Both the position numbers and the translations under genes were made by a program. The notes under the pieces are model-generated. The model ran no database searches and was not told the origin of the DNA. It saw only the letters and a list, made by a program, of their open reading frames with translations. From the NCBI GenBank assembly GCA_900752305.1, contig CAADUV010000193.1, positions 1-13,030 on the forward strand: DNA of 13,030 nucleotides, given 5' to 3'. This DNA comes from an uncultured Oscillospiraceae bacterium (lineage in GTDB: Bacteria > Bacillota > Clostridia > Oscillospirales > Oscillospiraceae). Shown in pieces: positions 6,843-10,967 of this stretch. The first letter of the stretch is position 1. The number at the start of each line of letters is the position of its first letter.

Positions 6843-6993
6843 TGCTGAAAAACCGAAATTTTTCCGTTCTATTTTGCTTTTGTAGTTGTTGTTTTTAACC
6901 TATTTCAGCACATGAAATGCTGTTTCGTTATTTGAAAGTCATGTGCAGGATTCTTCGGTTTCTTGGCAGCAGTTTACTCTAGTCCTTTCAGCA
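6843..6993. repeat. Three copies of TTTCAGCA in AT-rich intergenic DNA
   Basis: TTTCAGCA occurs at 6903-6910 and 6986-6993 and in inverted form (TGCTGAAA) at 6843-6850. A separate 8-base inverted repeat, GCACATGA (6908-6915) with TCATGTGC (6939-6946), overlaps the middle copy. This part of the 459-base gap between the acetate transporter and the PspC gene holds no convincing open reading frame, and I see no clear promoter or terminator for a small RNA in it. Confidence 0.4.
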
Positions 6994-7023
6994 TTTTTTA
7001 ATCCATCTTTATCCCAATATAGA

Positions 7024-7052
7024 TTGAACCCCACCGTCCCCCGTGCTATAGT
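7024..7052 (+). promoter_or_regulatory. Promoter of the PspC-domain gene
   Basis: TTGAAC (7024-7029), a 17-base spacer and TATAGT (7047-7052). The transcript would start near 7059, with a leader of about 62 bases. Confidence 0.6.
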
Positions 7053-7072
7053 AAGGGCAGATGAAACCGATG

Positions 7073-7088
7073 GGAACCCGCGGGTTCC
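7073..7088 (+). promoter_or_regulatory. Perfect 16-bp palindrome in the PspC gene leader
   Basis: GGAACCCGCGGGTTCC reads the same on both strands. It lies about 14-30 bases after the predicted transcription start. As RNA it folds into a 6-bp stem with a CGCG loop; as DNA it would suit a dimeric repressor just downstream of the promoter. No T tract follows. Confidence 0.55.
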
Positions 7089-7120
7089 TGTCCTGCGACT
7101 ACGAAAGAAAGGTGCTCCTC

Positions 7121-7315
7121 ATGAAGAAAAGACTGTATCGAATTGAATCTGGCAAAATGCTCGCTGGTGTCTGCGGGGGGATCGCAGAGTATTTCGACAT
7201 TGACCCCACGCTGATCCGTGCCCTGTGGGTCCTGTTCTGCATCCTGGGCGGCAGCGGTATCCTGCTCTACATCATCCTGGCCGTTCTCATCCCCAGCGAA
7301 GATGATCTGACCTGA
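7121..7315 (+). CDS. Small PspC-domain membrane protein
   Basis: 64 residues and essentially only a PspC domain. The start at 7121 (MKKRLYRI) is preferred because GAAAGGTG precedes it and because the PspC motif SGKMLAGVCGGIAEYFDID then spans about 10-28, as in stand-alone family members; a longer reading from 7061 would include the leader palindrome. One hydrophobic segment (about 33-57) follows. In the phage-shock system PspC is a membrane sensor of envelope stress, but single-domain copies like this are common in Firmicutes without pspA or pspF, and neither is seen here. It likely acts at the membrane; its precise role is open. It is transcribed alone, with a strong terminator. Confidence 0.88.
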   Translation: MKKRLYRIESGKMLAGVCGGIAEYFDIDPTLIRALWVLFCILGGSGILLYIILAVLIPSEDDLT

Positions 7316-7359
7316 CGGCTGGCGGGATGTCCAACCTCTTGAACAGAAAACGCGTTTGC

Positions 7360-7394
7360 AAAAAGACGTCCGACTAGGGTCGGGCGTCTTTTTT
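7360..7394. terminator. Terminator of the PspC-domain gene
   Basis: The 15-base arms at 7360-7374 (AAAAAGACGTCCGAC) and 7379-7393 (GTCGGGCGTCTTTTT) pair fully if one G-U pair is allowed, around loop TAGG. Six T residues end at 7394. It is followed directly by the promoter of the next gene. Confidence 0.88.
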
Positions 7395-7426
7395 GGCGAC
7401 ATAATTGCTTCTGATAGAAAACTAGG

Positions 7427-7455
7427 TTGAAAAAATCATCAAATTATGTTAAAAT
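7427..7455 (+). promoter_or_regulatory. Promoter of the coiled-coil membrane protein gene
   Basis: TTGAAA (7427-7432), 17 bases, TAAAAT (7450-7455), with TG one base before the -10 (7447-7448). This is one of the strongest-looking promoters in the window. The leader is about 42 bases. Confidence 0.65.
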
Positions 7456-7503
7456 AGGAAAGAAACATCCCCCCTCAGCCCTATTGTCATCGGGAGGTGT
7501 CCT

Positions 7504-8112
7504 ATGGATCCAGCCTTACAGAGCGCGTTAGTGGAAGCCGTCCAATCGGTGGCCACCCCCACCTGGGCAGACATCGCCACGGCCCTCATCGCCTTTCTCG
7601 CCCTCATCGGAACCATCGTCATGGCGTTCCTGCAAAACCGCATCGCCAAGCAGCAGACCATCATCGCCGCCAAGCAGGCGGATATCGCCGACCAGCAGAA
7701 CAAGATCGCCCTTTTCGAGAAGCGCTACACCCTCTACGACCAGGTGGGGCGGTGTACCACCTTCGCCTTCCTGCTGGAGGAGTTCGGCACTCTGGAGAAC
7801 TTTTTGTGGCTGTACAAGGCCGCCTTCGCCGACACGGGCCGGACCGATCACAATGTGTCCCTGGACGACGTGATGGAGCTGAACCGGAAGACTCTGGCTG
7901 TCACGAAGCAGGCGGACTATCTGTTTGGCAAGGAACTGAGCGAGAAGATTGCCGGGTTATGTGCCCGCCTGGTGCTGTTGGTGTCCTTGATGGAGTTCCC
8001 GCAGGCCGACCAAACGGTCTACGCGGATCGGAAGGAGAGCTTTTGCACCTACGCCAGAGAATTTGAAGAACAACATATGCCACTGCTGGAAGCCCGGCTC
8101 AATATCAGATAA
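7504..8112 (+). CDS. Single-pass membrane protein with coiled coil, unknown
   Basis: 202 residues. The ATG follows GGGAGGTG at a normal distance. A short N-terminus (1-21) precedes one membrane helix (about 22-43). A polar heptad-like helix rich in Lys, Gln and Ala follows (about 44-72, with repeats such as IAKQQTIIAAKQADIADQQ). The remaining cytosolic-looking part is helical and starts FEKRYTLYD (71-79), an F-x-x-R-x-x-x-Y-D pattern that I associate with uncharacterised bacterial membrane proteins of this layout. There is no lipobox and no catalytic motif I can name. It has its own promoter and terminator, so its neighbours give little guidance. Possible roles include a membrane-tethered scaffold or a small membrane-associated effector, but neither is shown. 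Confidence 0.8.
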   Translation: MDPALQSALVEAVQSVATPTWADIATALIAFLALIGTIVMAFLQNRIAKQQTIIAAKQADIADQQNKIALFEKRYTLYDQVGRCTTFAFLLEEFGTLENFLWLYKAAFADTGRTDHNVSLDDVMELNRKTLAVTKQADYLFGKELSEKIAGLCARLVLLVSLMEFPQADQTVYADRKESFCTYAREFEEQHMPLLEARLNIR

Positions 8113-8153
8113 AAAACCATCCCATTCGCACACTCAACGAATGGGATGGTTTC
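8111..8153. terminator. Bidirectional terminator between convergent genes
   Basis: The 15-base arms at 8114-8128 and 8138-8152 (AAACCATCCCATTCG and its exact reverse complement) enclose a 9-base loop. The minus side has six T residues (complement of 8111-8116), the plus side three. It ends the coiled-coil protein gene and the minus-strand lipoprotein operon. Confidence 0.88.
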
Positions 8154-8183
8154 TATTTTGAGCTGAAACCGATCGGTATCAGA

Positions 8184-9113
8184 TTAGCCCCAGTTGTCTG
8201 CCCAGTTCTCGCCCCAATCGGCGGCGGGGTCATAGACTTCGGCTTCCCAGCCAGCGCCGAACACCTTGCCGTCAGCGTTATAGGCCTTGCCGTCGTCGCC
8301 CACGGTGTATCCATCGGGCAGGTAGAACAGGCTCACGCCGTCATAGTAGGTCAGATGGCCGCTGCTGTTCTCGGAAAAGGCCGCGGTACTCAGATCGGTG
8401 TAGGAAGCGGCATCTCCGTCTCGATAAAAGACCCCTTCGTAGGTGCCGTCCGGAGACTGGGAATCGCTGTCCTCGAAGAACAGGGTGAAGCTGTTGTGAT
8501 CGTCAGACATGCACACGTAGGCGTAGCCGTTGAGGAACAGGTAGATACCCTTGCCGTCCATCTGGTCAGCCAGGCTGCCGCTGGTCATGCCGTCCTTGCT
8601 GTAGGCCAAATATTCCATCCGGCCAGAGTCGATGACCAGGGTTTCCCCCAGGGCGTCCTGCCACACACCGTCCAGCTCGTCGATGGGCCACTCGTACAGC
8701 TCGCTCTCGCCTTGGCCAAAGTGGGCGCCGTCCAGACCCTCCCGGTCGGAGGAACCGTTCTGCCGCAGGGTCAGGCCGCCGTCTTCGGACAGGAGGTCGT
8801 AGTTGAAGTTGTCATAGTCCAGCAAGGGCTTGCCGGTGTCCTCGGTATAATCCCCTCTGCCCACTCTGCCGTAATAGGTGCGATAGCCATAGGTACCATC
8901 CTCCGTGTCGATGACCAGGGTGTTCCCGTCGTCGTCCACCCAGCCGCCGGCCAGCTCTTCTGCGGTCATGGAAGAAGAACTGCTGTCGGTGTTGTCAGTG
9001 GTATCTTTGGGGGTGGAAGCGGCGCCCGTGTCCGAGCTGCCGCCGCAGGCGGTGAGGGACAGTGCCAGCGTCAGCGCCAGCACCAGTGCTGTGATCTTTT
9101 TCATGTTCTGCAT
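8184..9113 (-). CDS. Lipoprotein with duplicated beta motif, last operon gene
   Basis: 309 residues. The lipobox LTAC (20-23) predicts lipidation at Cys23, and a Ser/Thr-rich linker runs to about 50. Two copies of one motif follow: ELAGGWVDDDGNTLVID at 53-69 and ELDGVWQDALGETLVID at 146-162 (11 of 17 identical). A G-x-W start followed by a beta strand recalls lipocalin-like or other small beta-barrel lipoprotein domains, so two related beta domains are likely. A third, looser section (about 220-309) is rich in Asp, Gly, Tyr and Trp, ending NWADNWG. Two starts are possible: 9113, 3 bases after AGGAG, or an internal Met at 9104, 12 bases after it and giving a typical MKK signal peptide. Only 14 bases separate it from the gene upstream, so they are cotranscribed. 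No known function recognised. Confidence 0.82.
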   Translation of the reverse strand: MQNMKKITALVLALTLALSLTACGGSSDTGAASTPKDTTDNTDSSSSSMTAEELAGGWVDDDGNTLVIDTEDGTYGYRTYYGRVGRGDYTEDTGKPLLDYDNFNYDLLSEDGGLTLRQNGSSDREGLDGAHFGQGESELYEWPIDELDGVWQDALGETLVIDSGRMEYLAYSKDGMTSGSLADQMDGKGIYLFLNGYAYVCMSDDHNSFTLFFEDSDSQSPDGTYEGVFYRDGDAASYTDLSTAAFSENSSGHLTYYDGVSLFYLPDGYTVGDDGKAYNADGKVFGAGWEAEVYDPAADWGENWADNWG

Positions 9114-9127
9114 GTTCTCCTAAATGG

Positions 9128-9877
9128 TTACTGTTTCTCTGCCGCGATCTGCTCTGTGGAGGTCAATTCGCCGTTCTTGGCGCTGTCCACCAGGTTGCCG
9201 TCCGCATTGTCCAGCCGCAGGGTGTCCCCACTGCCGTCATAGCGCAGGGTCACGCTGTCCTTGTCCGCCTGTGCGGTGCCGGACTCGATGACCTCGTCCT
9301 CCGAGTTGACAAAGGTCCAGGTGGCGTCGTCGTAAATGTGCAGCCAGCGATGCTCCTGCTCATACCACCACAGCCCCACATAAGCGCTGATCTCAGGATG
9401 TACCTGGTTGGGTTCGCTCTGATACACAAAGCCCTCTTTGTCCTCCCAGTACCACACCCAGGTGATGATCTTCTCCCCCTGCTTCAGGGTCAGCGTGGCG
9501 TCGCTCTGGCCATCTCCGTTGCGATCCACAAAGGAAATGCTCTCATACGCTTTGGCCGCGGACTCCACCTTTTCCGGGTAGGTCAGCTGAGTATACAGGG
9601 TGGGGGAGGCACCGCTGGAGGTCTCGTTCAAGTCCACTCTGTCGTCATAGGTACAGACATAGACTTCCTTTTCCGCACCCATCTGGACGAGAGCCTTCTG
9701 GTCGTTGATGATGCCCCAGGTGGTCCAGTCCGCTCCGGCGACAGGCTCCGAGGTGTCAGGCGCACTGGACTGGTCGGATTTGCTGGCCTCCGGAGCCTTG
9801 CCGCCGCAGGCAGTCAAGCTCAGGCAGAACAGGCCGGTCAGGCACAGGGTGCCCAGGGTTCGATTCCGATGTTTCAT
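9128..9877 (-). CDS. Lipoprotein with DxNxDG loop, middle operon gene
   Basis: 249 residues. The lipobox LTAC gives Cys24, followed by a short Ser/Asp/Glu linker. A mixed domain spans about 48-150. It includes DRNGDGQSD at 118-126, which fits the D-x-N-x-D-G-x-x-D calcium-loop pattern seen in EF-hand and FG-GAP-like repeats, followed by a beta strand (ATLTL). The C-terminal part (about 164-225) starts YVGLWWYEQEHRWLHIYDD and resembles the G-x-W beta motif of the neighbouring lipoprotein at 8184-9113. The ATG is preceded by GAGGAGG 9 bases upstream. It is probably in one operon with the lipoproteins on both sides (31 and 14 bases away). It likely sits on the cell surface; ligand and role are unknown. 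Confidence 0.82.
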   Translation of the reverse strand: MKHRNRTLGTLCLTGLFCLSLTACGGKAPEASKSDQSSAPDTSEPVAGADWTTWGIINDQKALVQMGAEKEVYVCTYDDRVDLNETSSGASPTLYTQLTYPEKVESAAKAYESISFVDRNGDGQSDATLTLKQGEKIITWVWYWEDKEGFVYQSEPNQVHPEISAYVGLWWYEQEHRWLHIYDDATWTFVNSEDEVIESGTAQADKDSVTLRYDGSGDTLRLDNADGNLVDSAKNGELTSTEQIAAEKQ

Positions 9878-9908
9878 GGTCTGTTTCCTCCTCTATGTGG
9901 CGCGTCGA

Positions 9909-10598
9909 TCACTCCACGTCCTCCAGGCGCAGGTTGGCGAACACATCCAGATAGGTCTGTGCCAGCTCGTCGGCTGCATCCATGGTGGAGGAGAAGGCGT
10001 ACAGGTAAGTATCGGTATCCGTTGCGGTCATGAACACCGTCCACATCCGCATGTCTTCATTTGCACCAGAGGTAAAGGTGACCACGTAGACCGGGTAGGA
10101 CAGGTTGGCCGTGTATGTGCTGTTCTGCTCGCAGGACTGAACCTTGCAGTTGTCCGACTGTGCCAGGGCAGTGGCGGTGGCAACAGCATAATCTTCCGCG
10201 CTCTGCCCCTCTGCCTGGGTGGAGGGATAAGCGCTGTTGATGATGACCGTGCTGCTGTCCTGGGTCATATCCTCGTAGTAGTAGCCGCCGTCGTCATAGT
10301 TCTCCGTCTTCAGATTTTGCATATTGGTGAACGGCAGCGCGCCGCCCATGAGGACGGGGATCTGCTTGGTGGTCTGGTCGTCCTGCTTTGCAGGCTCCTG
10401 GGTGGGAGTCTCGGTCTTAGCAGGGGTCTGGGTGGAAGCGTCGGGGGTGGCTTCCGACTTGTCTGCCGGCTCGGCTTGGCTGGCGGCGGGCTTGGTGTCT
10501 GCCGGGGCGGAGGACGCTGGAGCGGGGTCCTTTCCGCCGCAGGCGGTGAGCAGGCTCATAGCCAGAGCGAGCGTCAAGATCATCCATCTTTTCTTCAT
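9909..10598 (-). CDS. Lipoprotein with long low-complexity linker
   Basis: 229 residues. The lipobox LTAC gives Cys20, then a long Pro/Ala/Thr/Lys/Glu-rich spacer (about 21-78) that would hold the folded part away from the membrane. The C-terminal domain (about 80-229) looks alpha/beta, with two cysteines close together (151 and 156) that could form a disulfide outside the cell, and SGANED at 177-182. The SGANED region and the following strand resemble AGSNED and its surroundings in the lipoprotein at 1558-2217. The start is supported by AAAAGGAG 7 bases upstream. It lies 30 bases after the DUF2442-like gene and 31 bases before the next lipoprotein. No family recognised with certainty. Confidence 0.82.
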   Translation of the reverse strand: MKKRWMILTLALAMSLLTACGGKDPAPASSAPADTKPAASQAEPADKSEATPDASTQTPAKTETPTQEPAKQDDQTTKQIPVLMGGALPFTNMQNLKTENYDDGGYYYEDMTQDSSTVIINSAYPSTQAEGQSAEDYAVATATALAQSDNCKVQSCEQNSTYTANLSYPVYVVTFTSGANEDMRMWTVFMTATDTDTYLYAFSSTMDAADELAQTYLDVFANLRLEDVE

Positions 10599-10628
10599 AT
10601 GTTTTCTCCTTTTCCAAAATTCCTGTGT

Positions 10629-10865
10629 TCAGTCTCGTTCTGCCATGGCTAAGATTTCGTCATGGCTCAGTTCTACGGTTTCAAATTGGACAAAGATCCC
10701 GTTCGTGCTGACACGATTCCAAATCTCCGGTCTGGCCAGCGGTCGAAACCGGATCTTATCCAAATAGGGCTTCATATCCAACAGCAGACAGCTGCCGGAC
10801 ACATAGTCTACTTGCAAAATGTGATCGTCCAACGCACGCACCGCTGCAATGTAACTTCGGCGCAA
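10629..10865 (-). CDS. DUF2442-like small protein
   Basis: 78 residues from a TTG start at 10865, chosen because AGGAGG lies 8 bases upstream. The longer open frame to 10964 would start at another TTG, lacks a ribosome binding site and would read through the terminator hairpin. The chain has the DUF2442 pattern: two short strands (IAAVRALDDHILQVDYVSG, 6-24), LLLDMKPYL (27-35), a conserved Phe40-x-x-Leu43, a helix, then a strand and an acidic helix (SHDEIL). DUF2442 proteins are small, have no established biochemical role, and often occur near toxin-antitoxin or DUF4160 genes; no such partner is seen here. It is first in a tight run with three lipoprotein genes. The family call is by pattern only. 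Confidence 0.65.
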   Translation of the reverse strand: MRRSYIAAVRALDDHILQVDYVSGSCLLLDMKPYLDKIRFRPLARPEIWNRVSTNGIFVQFETVELSHDEILAMAERD

Positions 10866-10905
10866 CTGTCCTTCCTCCTCTCTGTCCGCAATCCGCATTA
10901 GGCAG

Positions 10906-10929
10906 AAAAAATCTACCGTACAACGGTAG
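10906..10929 (-). terminator. Terminator behind the LuxR-type regulator
   Basis: On the minus strand CTACCGT, loop TGT, ACGGTAG (arms 10929-10923 and 10919-10913) form a 7-bp stem, followed by A and six T residues (complement of 10911-10906). It lies about 40 bases past the regulator stop codon and before the DUF2442-like gene. Confidence 0.7.
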
Positions 10930-10937
10930 TGTACCGT
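10923..10937 (-). promoter_or_regulatory. Alternative hairpin competing with the terminator
   Basis: Minus-strand ACGGTA (10937-10932), CAC, TACCGT (10928-10923) form a 6-bp hairpin that uses the upstream arm of the terminator stem. The whole block is ACGGTA-N3-TACCGT-N3-ACGGTA, so only one of the two stems can form at a time. This is the layout of an attenuator, or of a repeated protein-binding site. The competing stem is shorter and has a 3-base loop. Confidence 0.45.
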
Positions 10938-10967
10938 GGATTTCTTTTGAAAGATAGTAACCAAAGG

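Noticed and set aside
7121..7315. Full phage-shock (Psp) system
   Set aside because: Only a stand-alone PspC domain is present; no pspA, pspB or pspF is visible in the window.
9021..10550. Near-identical GCCGCCGCAGG segments at three places, first taken as a dispersed DNA repeat
   Set aside because: They encode the Ala-Cys-Gly-Gly lipobox of the three lipoproteins and are explained by protein constraint plus shared codon use.
10866..10964. Longer version of the DUF2442-like protein starting just behind the regulator stop
   Set aside because: It would begin at a TTG without a ribosome binding site and translate the terminator hairpin; the domain begins after the internal TTG, which has a perfect AGGAGG.
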